Source of the DNA: Ophiura sarsii
Lineage: Eukaryota > Echinodermata > Ophiuroidea > Amphilepidida > Ophiuridae
Assembly (NCBI GenBank): GCA_035610835.1
Contig: CM069455.1
Span: 45,524,074-45,588,073 of the forward strand
DNA: 64,000 nucleotides
Direction: 5' to 3'
Position 1 is the stretch's first letter. Every line of letters starts with the position of its first letter. Both the position numbers and the translations under genes were made by a program. The notes beneath the pieces were generated by a model. The model saw nothing but the letters and a program-made list of their open reading frames with translations, was not told the DNA's origin and did not search any database. Shown in pieces: positions 9,640 to 18,902 of the stretch.

Positions 9640-12477
9640 TTATTTACCTAGCTGTAGACTCATGTCGTATTCATCCGTACGGTTCGTATTTCTTTCGATA
9701 GCACGTTTGTGTTTTATTTGAATCATGTCAAATATTACTGTTGCTAAGGTATAAAGAAATGGATTGATAGCTGAATTGATAGGCAGGACAAATGTGACAA
9801 TCCAAGTATAGACAACGGGTGTGACTCTATGTCTCCCAATCTGTACAAGGATAGACAGTATAATGATAGGCAACCAGCATAGCATGTCCGTGAATACAAT
9901 GAATCCCATCTTGGTAGCCATTCGGAGTTCTTCCGTTTGATTCTGATTTCGCCCAGCGTGTTTTGCTGTTTGTCGGACAGTTATGAAGATCACAACGTAG
10001 CAGCACAAAATGATCCAAATAGCTATGAAATTAATTACAGAAAATACCGCTATTCCAAGATACATGCCTGGTTTAGTCCCAACAATATTGGTAAGCGTAT
10101 TGTTCAATACAATATGTTTCATACCGTCCGCAAGTCCCGTATCGTATTGCCAATACTCTGTTTGAAAGGTATTACTTCTAGAAAGCGGGAGACCAGCACA
10201 TACTTCGGATACATCATAGTAATCAGGATTAAATTCTGCTAATATAGTTGACGTGATACTTAATGTTACTGCGAATACCCAGAGAGCAATGACTACTACT
10301 CTCGTCGAGGTTGTACCTAGTCTATGATTGCTGAATGTATACCTGATGCCCATTAACCTGTCTATGCTAATTAAACAAACAAAGAACACCGACGCCTCAC
10401 TTGATAATATGGATAGCGTCCCGGCTATTTTACAGGTATTACTCGAACGCCATGCTTCTGAGGGGAAAAAGTCTCGATAATAAAGGTCTGCTGACACTAC
10501 CATAAGCATATAAATGCCCATAATAAAATCTGAGAGTGAGAGATTTGATATCAGTAACAATTGAACTTTGTTATTACCTTGAGGTCGCATGAAACGATAG
10601 CACAATACGCACATGTTACAAACGACTGCAAATATGCCCAATACCCACATAGCTATTCTTTGAACTAGATTTGTAAGTAATCTTCCACATGTTAGAAACT
10701 GTGATCGTGGGATAGTAGCTGTGCAATTACCAGTTTCAACAATACAACAAGTAGCAGCATTGTCAACCAAAATCATTGTTGAATTGGGGAATCCTTTAAA
10801 TGAATCGGCGTCAACTAACTGTAGATTATTTTGTCTCATATCTACTATGTCGAGCCAGTCCATTGAGTTGTTCCCAAAATACAATTCCCTTCCAAAACTA
10901 TTCAGCTTGTTTTTAGATATATCGAGGTATCGTAATCGATGTATATGCTCAAATATACCGTTTGAAAAACGCGACAACTTGTTATCTGTAAGAGAAAGAT
11001 ATACTAGCTCTTCATATTTGACGGATGCAGGAAGCTGGAATAAAATCAGATCATTATGACTTAAATCCAACAACTCGAGTTTAATGAGTGATTGAAATAC
11101 TTGTGAATCTATAAACGCAATGTGATTTTGTGACATAAATAAATGTCTCAACTTTACGAGTTTTGCGAACTGCTGCGAGTGTAGTCTCACAATATTGTTG
11201 TTGTGAATGTTTAAGATTGTTAGGTCGGTTATTCCTTCGAATTGCCGTGGGTGTAACTCTACTATATTGTTATCTGATAGTATCAAATAATCAAGGGAGG
11301 CTAGTCCTTCAAACTGTCGTGGATGTAACTCTACGATATTATTATCAGACAGCAACAAATTGCGCAGTTTCGTCAATCCTTGAAATTGTCCTGACTGTAA
11401 ATCTACGATATTGTTATCTGATAGTATCAAATCATAAAGGGACACTAGTCCTTCAAACTGCCGTGGGTGTAACTCTACGATATTATTATCAGACAGCAAC
11501 AAAATGCGCAGTCTCGTCAATCCTTCAAACTGTCGTGGATGTAACTGTACGATATTATTATCAGACAGCGCCAAAATGCGCAGTTTCGTCAATCCTTCAA
11601 ACTGTCGTGGATGTAACTCTACGATATTATTATCATACAGCCACAAATAGCACAGACCCGCCAGTCCTTCAAACAGTCTTGAATGTAACTCTACGATATT
11701 AATATCATACAAGCGCAAACTGGACAGTTCCGTCAATCCTTCAAACTGTCGTGAATGTAATTCTACTATATTATTTCCAGACAGGTATAAAGACGTGAGA
11801 CTGGTTAGGCCTTTAAATTGCTGTGGGTGCAGCTCAACAATGCTATTCTCGTGCAGCGATAAGCCAGCCAAATGTGTTAATTCCATAAACTGTTGTGGAT
11901 GTAATTCCACAATACTATTGCTGTATAGATCTAAGTAATTCAGGTTGGAAAGGTCTTCAAACTGCTTCGAGTGTAGCCTAACTATATCATTGTTGGACAA
12001 ATCCAGATACGACAGATCTTTCAATACTTGAAACTGTTGTTGGTGTATATTTCTGAGCTTGTTGTTGGATAAGACTAATACCGTGAGGTTTCTCAAGTTA
12101 TCAAATGCTTCTGACTCAATTCCATGTAGGTCAGTGTTACCCCAAGACAAAACCGTAATGTTTGGTGGATATAATACCTGCAATGATGATGTCCCATTTG
12201 GACAAGTTAACGTTAAATTACAATCGCCTAGTACACACATGCACGCAGCTGGGCATCTGAATCTGGTAGAAATATTAGTAATTAGTAAACCACTCAGGAA
12301 CATATCTATACTCCAACCATCATATATCACATCACAGTCGGTAGTACAATCTACAGTTTGGATGTATCTGCTACATGTTACCGTAAAGCCCAAGAGCAAT
12401 ACAAATATGGCTACAATCCTCAATGGATAACTTGTGAGTGGACACATATTTCTCCTCAGCGGTGTTTTAGACGCCAT
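9640..12477 (-). CDS. LRR-containing class A (rhodopsin-like) GPCR, GRL101/LGR-like, intronless, intact copy A
   Basis: Single-exon frame of 945 codons. The N-terminus has a hydrophobic signal segment (residues 19-35). A Cys-rich LRR N-cap follows (about 73-94, CPAACMCVLGDC). Then come some 17-19 leucine-rich repeats of 24 residues (about 115-560), many near-identical with core IVELHPRQFEGL, and a short Cys-containing hinge (577-597). Seven helices lie at roughly 602-628, 638-665, 682-712, 725-746, 806-833, 855-880 and 886-912. Hallmarks are NLSLSD in TM2, DRLMGIRY (706-713) replacing DRY, CWLP (867-870), NPFLY (905-909) and the Cys682/Cys760 pair expected to link TM3 to loop 2. In this family the ectodomain binds the ligand and the helices signal through G proteins at the plasma membrane; the ligand is unknown. 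No LDLa module is present, unlike relaxin-type receptors. Lack of introns suggests a retrocopy origin (inference). Confidence 0.92.
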   Translation of the reverse strand: MASKTPLRRNMCPLTSYPLRIVAIFVLLLGFTVTCSRYIQTVDCTTDCDVIYDGWSIDMFLSGLLITNISTRFRCPAACMCVLGDCNLTLTCPNGTSSLQVLYPPNITVLSWGNTDLHGIESEAFDNLRNLTVLVLSNNKLRNIHQQQFQVLKDLSYLDLSNNDIVRLHSKQFEDLSNLNYLDLYSNSIVELHPQQFMELTHLAGLSLHENSIVELHPQQFKGLTSLTSLYLSGNNIVELHSRQFEGLTELSSLRLYDINIVELHSRLFEGLAGLCYLWLYDNNIVELHPRQFEGLTKLRILALSDNNIVQLHPRQFEGLTRLRILLLSDNNIVELHPRQFEGLVSLYDLILSDNNIVDLQSGQFQGLTKLRNLLLSDNNIVELHPRQFEGLASLDYLILSDNNIVELHPRQFEGITDLTILNIHNNNIVRLHSQQFAKLVKLRHLFMSQNHIAFIDSQVFQSLIKLELLDLSHNDLILFQLPASVKYEELVYLSLTDNKLSRFSNGIFEHIHRLRYLDISKNKLNSFGRELYFGNNSMDWLDIVDMRQNNLQLVDADSFKGFPNSTMILVDNAATCCIVETGNCTATIPRSQFLTCGRLLTNLVQRIAMWVLGIFAVVCNMCVLCYRFMRPQGNNKVQLLLISNLSLSDFIMGIYMLMVVSADLYYRDFFPSEAWRSSNTCKIAGTLSILSSEASVFFVCLISIDRLMGIRYTFSNHRLGTTSTRVVVIALWVFAVTLSITSTILAEFNPDYYDVSEVCAGLPLSRSNTFQTEYWQYDTGLADGMKHIVLNNTLTNIVGTKPGMYLGIAVFSVINFIAIWIILCCYVVIFITVRQTAKHAGRNQNQTEELRMATKMGFIVFTDMLCWLPIIILSILVQIGRHRVTPVVYTWIVTFVLPINSAINPFLYTLATVIFDMIQIKHKRAIERNTNRTDEYDMSLQLGK

Positions 12478-12858
12478 TTCTCCGTGATGATTTTGTCATT
12501 TGTTCCGAAAACCGTTTTAGGTATCACCTTTAAGCCTCCCGTTTCTCACTTGTGAACAGTTTGGCTGTTCCCCTTCCACCTGTTTTCAAGATAAACCGCA
12601 ATGAATAGTCCAAGTTGTGTTCACCTGTGTTATGAAAACGAAGCCTGAATGTGGAGATATGTCTGTTGGTATTCAACAGTTGTCCATAGTAAAGATCCCT
12701 TGTCCCAATCCTGATGTCAACAGCTAGCAGTGTTTGCTTGGAATCCAGACAGGTCCCTGTGTTCTCTGCGTATATTTTAGCATCAACTAAATATGCAATT
12801 GACATTAAGCCATTGAGTATATAAGAGTATGACTGGCGATGGGGCTGGACGATCACGG

Positions 12859-12866
12859 TTTATATA
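12859..12866 (-). promoter_or_regulatory. Possible TATA box of receptor gene, copy A
   Basis: TATATAAA on the minus strand, about 380 bp upstream of the receptor ATG. If used, transcription would begin near 12830 and give a leader of roughly 350 nt. An identical box lies at 40197-40204 in copy B. A minus-strand open frame of 108 codons (12530-12856) overlaps the predicted leader and is identical in the other cassette, but it matches no known family and starts upstream of the predicted start site. Weak support. Confidence 0.3.
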
Positions 12867-13149
12867 CAGACACCCAGTTCATTTGGCTAATGGGGTTGAA
12901 CTCACCTCGCCCGCTGTGGAATATAAAAACATGATGCAATTATAACACGATTGTACCTACCACAGAGGGAGTGTAGACTGTAGATGGAACTAACATCTAC
13001 CTGGCAGACGTTAAGTAGGTGATATATGATCACAGTGTTTAGTAATTGACTTTAATTCCATAGGATCAAATTGCCAATCCACTTAAGTTATTTTATGAAA
13101 TTGAAGACTTCGTCAATGCTATCGACATAATAAAGTAAATGTGTGACCA
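12867..13149. other. Receptor 5' flank, non-coding
   Basis: Non-coding sequence between the possible TATA box and the MITE at 13150. No feature recognised. The same segment is present in cassette B (40205-40489). Confidence 0.4.
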
Positions 13150-13426
13150 GGGCCCTCTTGCATAAAAGTTAAGATTAAATATTAAGTAAACTTAGGAATA
13201 GTTATTCTTAACTCTTCTTAAACCTGTTTAAGAAGAGTATTCAAGACATATTCCTTAATTGAGCTTCATAATGAAGGGCCACGTTCTTAAGTTTGACCTA
13301 GGGTCTATATCGTGAATATCAACTTACAAATTCTTAAACAATCTTCCCAAGAAGAGTTGAAAACTTAAGAAGAATAACTCTACTTAAGATGTATCTAATC
13401 CTTTATCATGTTTATGCAATAGGGCC
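13150..13426. mobile_element. MITE-like element with GGGCCCT(C/A)TTGCATAAA ends, copy A
   Basis: The left end GGGCCCTCTTGCATAAA is mirrored by TTTATGCAATAGGGCC at the right end, with looser pairing of TTAAG-rich sequence inward. No open frame. The same 277 bp lie at 40490-40766. No target duplication was identified, so the superfamily is open. Confidence 0.5.
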
Positions 13427-13579
13427 AAGGAGAGAGATATGCTGTTGCATCAATCCCACTCTGCTCCATATATTAAATTAACACTTAAAGTAACAATACT
13501 AATCGTAAAAGGATGTTTGGTTGGTTTTGACATTAGACTGAGTGTCACGCGTACGCGCGTACGACTAAAATAAGGGTGA

Positions 13580-14632
13580 CAAAGAGTTGAAATGGAGACA
13601 AGAAAAGGAGGCGAAACAATTTAAGGAGCCGGCAATGGATCAAAGGAAAGGGAGGGAAATGGGAAGGAAGTGGGAGGGAGAGAGAGAAAAGGGATATAAA
13701 AAGTAAAGGAGTAAGGAGAAGTTGTGGAATGGAAAGGCAGAAAATAGATAGGGTGGTTTTTTTGTCGGATAACATCCAATTTAAATTTGATATGATGCTG
13801 ACACTTTTCCCCACCTACAAAGCTGTAAAGGATCTGATAATGAGTTTGGCTGATACTAATTGCTTTTATAATGCTTTAATCCACTCAATAAAATACAAGT
13901 TCGTTTTCAGCGTCCAAAATTCTCAACCTGATGCTTGAGGTTACAGATGTATAGGCCAATATGTATCATAATTAAAGTGAATAAGTAATTGAATTTTGAG
14001 CCACTGTGTCATATGATCAAACCGCTGTACAGTGTGAGTCAAAATGAAGTTGATTAGGAATTAACTCTTTTTTTCAACAAAAAAATCCAAACAAATTGGA
14101 TAAACCAATGAAGCGTGTTTAAGTGACGAGGAAAGAGTTGAAATGGAGATAAGAAAAGGAGGCGAACACATTCAAGGAGCCGGCAATGGATCAAAGGTAG
14201 GGAGGGAAATAGGAAAAAATGGGAGTGAGGGAAAACGGAGGAGGAGTTTTTTTTGTCGGATTACATCCAATTTAAATTTGATATGATGCTGACACTTTTC
14301 CCCCACCTACAAAGCTGTAAATGATCTGATAATGGGTTTGGCTGATACTAATTGCTTTCATCATGCTTTAATCCAATAAATAAAATGCAAGTTCGTTTTC
14401 AGCTTCCAAAATTCTCAACCTGATACTTGAGGTGACAGATTTATAGGCCCATATGTATCATAATTTAAGTGAATAAGTAATTTAATTTAAGCCATAGATA
14501 GTATCATATGATCGAACCGCTGTACAGTGTGAGTCCAAACGAAGTTGATTAGGAATTAACTTCTTTTATTCAAACAAAAACAAATCCAAACAAATTGGAT
14601 GAACCGATGAAGTGTGTTTAATTGATGAGGAA
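13580..14632. repeat. Two-unit tandem duplication of about 0.5 kb, copy A
   Basis: Unit 1 (13580-14130) and unit 2 (14131-14632) share the order AAAGAGTTGAAATGGAGA, a purine-rich GGAGGCGAA block, ACATCCAATTTAAATTTGAT, and a tail ending TAATTGA/AAGTGACGAGGAAAGAG. Unit 2 lacks about 50 bp of the purine-rich part. No coding potential. The same arrangement occurs in cassette B. Confidence 0.75.
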
Positions 14633-15001
14633 AGAGTACAGATTCATTAAAATTCAAAAGATATTTATACCCGACAATGAAGCACGTATTCAAAGAACAT
14701 ACACCCAACAAAATATATAAGTTAGAAAGATGCAGCTAATTGTTAGGCACATTTTGATACCAAATTTGTTGGCCTTGAGACAATGCAACGATAAGAAATT
14801 GTGCCATTTACCAATTTTTAAACAGAAAAAAAAGTGGCACTAAATCTCACTGGCTATGGCTGGTTTTGTCCATAAATTATTAACAGACATTTTCTTGGTG
14901 GATTTTCGTGCACAGACATGGGAACCTACCAAACAATTATGTGTGGCATCATTTCAAGAAAATCAATAAGCAGATCATAGTTATGTGTGGCAAGTTCGTC
15001 T
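14633..15001. other. Non-coding stretch, nothing recognised
   Basis: AT-rich sequence between the tandem duplication and the 28-bp minisatellite. No open frame, RNA gene or repeat end was recognised. Shared with cassette B. Confidence 0.4.
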
Positions 15002-15214
15002 GATTATGAGTGACATGGCAATTTGGTCCGATTATGAGTGACATGGCAATTTGGTCCGATTATGAGTGACATGGCAATTTGGTCCGATTATGAGTGACAT
15101 AACATGGCAATTTGGTCCGATTATGAGTGACATGGCAATTTGGTCCGATTATGAGTGACATAACATGGCAATTTGGTCCGATTATGAGTGACATGGCAAT
15201 TTGGTCCGATTATG
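15002..15214 (+). repeat. 28-bp minisatellite, seven units, copy A
   Basis: Seven tandem units of GATTATGAGTGACATGGCAA plus TTTGGTCC. Units 4 and 6 carry a 5-bp ATAAC insertion (33 bp). A partial unit follows. Cassette B has only five units at 42321-42472. There is no unique spacer between units, so it is not a CRISPR-type array. Confidence 0.9.
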
Positions 15215-15342
15215 TAAATTTAAGCTCTATGATTCAGCTGGTATTTAACAGATGTGTAAGCATATGATACGTATGTGAAAAACCTGAATTCTGAAATAAA
15301 ATGGAGGTCTGCCTCCCGGAGAGCTTCTCAATGCCCCTTTAA

Positions 15343-17304
15343 CGGGGCTGTGCACCTTCAGGTACAGCCTCCGTAAAACTGCCGTAACTTCTTTATTATT
15401 CATTTAATCTATATAAAAGTATACATTTTTTTGCAGAAAAGGGTTTAATGAATCCAACCATGATCATGAAATTGACCATTTTGGGAGAAAATGATAAAAA
15501 ACACGTTTTTGACCCATTTTAGGTTCTGCAAAGATAAGTCAAAATATATTTTGTCAAATTTTGTCATACTAGTTTTATTATAATCCTCTTTTTGGTCTAT
15601 AATTCAAAAAATTAATAAAGATTTTAAAAAATTAAAAAGAAAATTCCTAGGGAATTGTATGAGGAATATAATAAATCTAGTACACTGCAAAAAGGTTGCT
15701 TAAAATACGTTGCTGAAAGTACTTTTATCATCCGTTTGTTGACGTGTTGATTAAAATTCATTCAATATATGTAGAAAGTTAGGCGTTGTATAAAAGTAAA
15801 AAATCCCCAGCGTTGAGCAATTCGTCGAAAACAATGTCCTTAAAATGTTGGTGGAAACTGTTTCTGTTGATAAAATATATTGCGTAAAAATATTCCACTT
15901 TGGCAACTGTTGCATGAGCATTGAGGACAATCACGCAACAGTTGATGCAAGTTACGCACATGTGAATTTTAGGCAACTGTTGTCCAAAAAGCCAATTTCG
16001 TGAGCTGTTGCATACTTGAACAACTGTTGAGTGAATATAATTGCCTAACTTTTGAGTAACTAGAATTGTTCAACTGTTGGTGAAAACATGTTATCCAACG
16101 GTGTTGGGCAAATTTTACTTAACAGTTGAGCGGTTGCATACTTGAACAACGTTGTGTAAAATGTTGAGTAAATATTTAAACAACCCTTTTTGCAGCGCAG
16201 GATCACAATTAGATTTATTCTGTCTTGGCATCCAAAACCGAATACACTGACAAATAGTTTAAAATTGCCATCCTTGTTTGACATATATTTGTTTATGAAT
16301 ATCATTTCAACGGTGGTATAGCGACGTCACTTGCGATGAATATTGAATAGTCGATTTTTATAGACAAAAAATACACGACATGGACATATACTGAATAGTT
16401 CATGTCATGTGATCTATTTTGCACCAAAAGAATCACATAAATATTATATGTATTATATAATATGGACTATTTATACCTTCATACCCAGATAGCAAGACTA
16501 CGTTTGGCAAACGTTCACAGTAAAAACACCTAAGAGATGTCAGATATCATGTATAAGCCTATAGTTTAATAACATGTTAAAATAAATTACAAATTCACTA
16601 CCGAACGGGAATAGTGTATGTAGCTCTGCTGCATCGCCTAGAATTCCCATTACAAGTTACTGGATCACTACCGGGAGGATGTGATGTATGTAGCTCTGCT
16701 GCATCGCCCAGAATTCACATTATTTTGCCTACTGCGTGTTGCTATACCAAAAATGCTCAATATATAATAAAAACTTGACACAAATAAAATACCCAACATA
16801 TGGCTATATTTGATAAATTAAGCAACAGTTGCTATACAAATATGCTCAATATATAATGAAAACAATTCACAAATTAAGCAACAGTCACAAAATGCCCAAC
16901 AAATGGTTAATTAATAATACCCAACTGTTGTGTAATTAAAATTGTGCAACTACTGAGTAGTTGGTGAAAACATGTTATCCAACGGTGTTGGGTACATTTT
17001 ACGCAACTGTTAAGCGGTTGCATACTTCAACAACGTTGTGTAAAATGTTGAGTAAATATTTAAGCAACCTTTTTGCAGTGTATGACAAAATTTGACAAAA
17101 TATATTTTGAGTTATCTTTGCAGAACCTAAAATGGTTCAAAAAACGTGTTTTTTATAATTTTCTCCAAAATGGTCAATTCCATGATCATGGTTGGATTCA
17201 TTGAACCCTTTCCTGCAAACAAATGTATACTTCTATCTAGATTAAATGAATAATGAAGAAGTAACGGCAATTTTACGGAGGCTATACGATGGTGCACACC
17301 CCCC
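15343..17304. mobile_element. TTAA-flanked element with long terminal inverted repeats, copy A (host of a nested element)
   Basis: Flanked by TTAA at 15339-15342 and 17305-17308. The ends (CGGGGCTGTGCACCTTCAGG at left, its approximate complement at right) pair over roughly 190 bp, including the block AATGAATCCAACCATGATCA. No transposase frame. The TTAA target fits Kolobok or piggyBac superfamilies. About 1.4 kb of the interior is a second, nested element (15683-17080). Without it the host element would be only about 0.56 kb. Confidence 0.75.
15683..17080. mobile_element. Nested TA-flanked non-autonomous element with CACTGCAAAAAGGTTGC ends, copy A
   Basis: TA (15681-15682) is followed by CACTGCAAAAAGGTTGCTTA. 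The right end is GCAACCTTTTTGCAGTG followed by TA (17081-17082). The interior has many variants of CAACTGTTG and AACAACGTTGTG and a second copy of the end sequence near 16180-16195, suggesting a composite or internally rearranged element. A 68-bp local duplication (TATGTAGCTCTGCTGCATCG twice) lies at 16610-16720. No transposase frame. Confidence 0.7.
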
Positions 17305-17308
17305 TTAA

Positions 17309-18394
17309 AGCTATCAATGTCATTATATTCGATGTCGTAATATACTATATGAAAATCACAATTGAAATATAATTACGAAAGTAATAGCTCAAATCTTCAA
17401 CGTTTTGTATATAATTATAGCATGTCGGTAAAATGAGACATTATTGAAAAGGTCGGCGAATACATACAATTCGATAGAATTAAAGTACTTATGTCCGAAC
17501 AGCGCCATTAATAAATATTAATACGAAAATGTCCTTTGCCCTATTAAAATACAACATAATAACACTCTTTATCACCCGCCCGGGTATTGCAATTCAATTT
17601 GTTTGAATTCAAGGTCATATTGAACAAGATTATAGCTCTTTGTACTGACCATATTGGTTAAAGGAAATCCTTGCCATGGAACTTTAGCGCTCAAATGTGT
17701 AGCATTATTATTGTACAGACCACATCCGTAGGTTAAAGTGCCGCGTTAAGAAAACATCGGCTTTAGAAAGAAGAAAAAATCACCTGTATGGACGTCGCCA
17801 TATTGATCGAAGCTATGACCAAACAGTTACGAGATTTCCCACATCTCGTCACAATATTGGGTATGGCTATCCCATCAGCACTTTCAACACAGAACTGTGG
17901 CGTCCATCTTGGAGGCACAGTTCAAATGAGGACATAGATGGCGAACATATATTGCATTAAATTGCATTGCATTGTGTAAAGTACATAACACGAGACGCGC
18001 AAATGCTGCAAACTCGTGGAACGCATCCTTCTCTTGACACGGATTGTTTGAGCCTTTTCAAGTTAACAATAAGGCCACGGGGAAAAAACTGTTCTATGGG
18101 ACCCATTATTTTTCGAATTTTCAATTTTTATTTTAGAATTTCTTTTGAAAATTCTTTCATTTTCTTCCCAAAATTATATTTAAAGAAATAGGGAAAATTC
18201 ACCAACATTTTCGAAATGTTCACTTAAATTAGTCAAAACAATGTCTTTAAAATGACCAATTTCGAAGAATAGTGCTAACTTATTTTTACAGTGTAGATAT
18301 TTCCAGGCAGTGACTTGACAACATTTGATTTGGTTTCACTTCAATGTTCATGATTAAGAGTTTATCGAGTATAAGTCACTTTTCCTCTGGAATC
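17309..18394. other. Intergenic region between receptor and LDLa/CUB gene, copy A
   Basis: No gene, RNA or repeat structure recognised. It matches 44568-45626 nearly base for base. The dinucleotide TA at 18370-18371 is the empty insertion site of the transposon found at 45629-46710 in cassette B. Confidence 0.5.
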
Positions 18395-18817
18395 CAGTGT
18401 ACTGATTTTGCTGCCCCGCCTACATGGATGAACGGCACAGCCTCCTGTCAACAGGCAGAGACGCGTGGGCGCATTATTGGCTCACTGCGCATGATTAAAA
18501 AATGACTAAATCTGGTAACCAATCAAAGCGATGATGTTTCCATGGTAACGATAGAATGCGATTCCACAATTTGATTCAACCGAAACGGAATTTATGACAT
18601 ATCACTGCATTCCAAATAACAGAAATATTACTTTCATTAATCATCAATGATGTGTTACACCGAGTTTGGATATTGGATATAATTTGATGCAAGTCGAGAT
18701 TTTTCGAATTTGATTGAACAAAGCAGTAACGTTACAATTGATATCTTTATCTTTTTCTGAGCTTTATAAGGAACGTATCGGGAAACCTATATCACGAGTG
18801 TGTTTTTTCTCGTGAAA
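18395..18817 (+). promoter_or_regulatory. Promoter/5' UTR region of LDLa/CUB gene, copy A
   Basis: About 420 bp before the start codon, retained in recognisable form in all three units (2690-3087, here, 46735-47164) while the surrounding non-coding DNA of unit 1 is unrelated. It includes a CCAAT motif at 18519-18523 (in GGTAACCAATCAAAG) and the TGGATATAATTTGATGCAAG block near the 5' leader. A TTTATAAG sequence near 18765 is not kept in the other copies, so the promoter is probably TATA-less. Transcription start not determined. Confidence 0.45.
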
Positions 18818-18902
18818 ATGGGAGTGAGGTTTCTTGTAATAACGTGCTTGGTTGTTGTACGTGTTTTGTCGTTTTCATACGGATCTGCAAGCGTGCAGCC
18901 GG
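18818..18902 (+). CDS. Exon 1, signal peptide, copy A
   Basis: 28 codons plus one base. Begins MGVRFLVITCLVVVRVLSFS and ends GSASVQP before the donor G|GTAAGT. The hydrophobic core and small residues at the end fit a cleavable signal peptide. Only two base changes separate it from copy B by eye. Confidence 0.8.

Noticed and set aside
11163..11702. 179-codon plus-strand frame, also at 38501-39040
   Set aside because: Antisense shadow of the LRR repeats; its periodicity comes from the 72-bp coding repeat on the other strand.
12530..12856. 108-codon minus-strand frame upstream of the receptor, identical in both cassettes (39868-40194)
   Set aside because: Identity is explained by the recent duplication. 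No domain, and its start lies upstream of the likely transcription start, so it is not called a gene.
15002..15214. Short regular repeats resembling a CRISPR array
   Set aside because: Units are contiguous without unique spacers, and the DNA is eukaryotic. It is a minisatellite.
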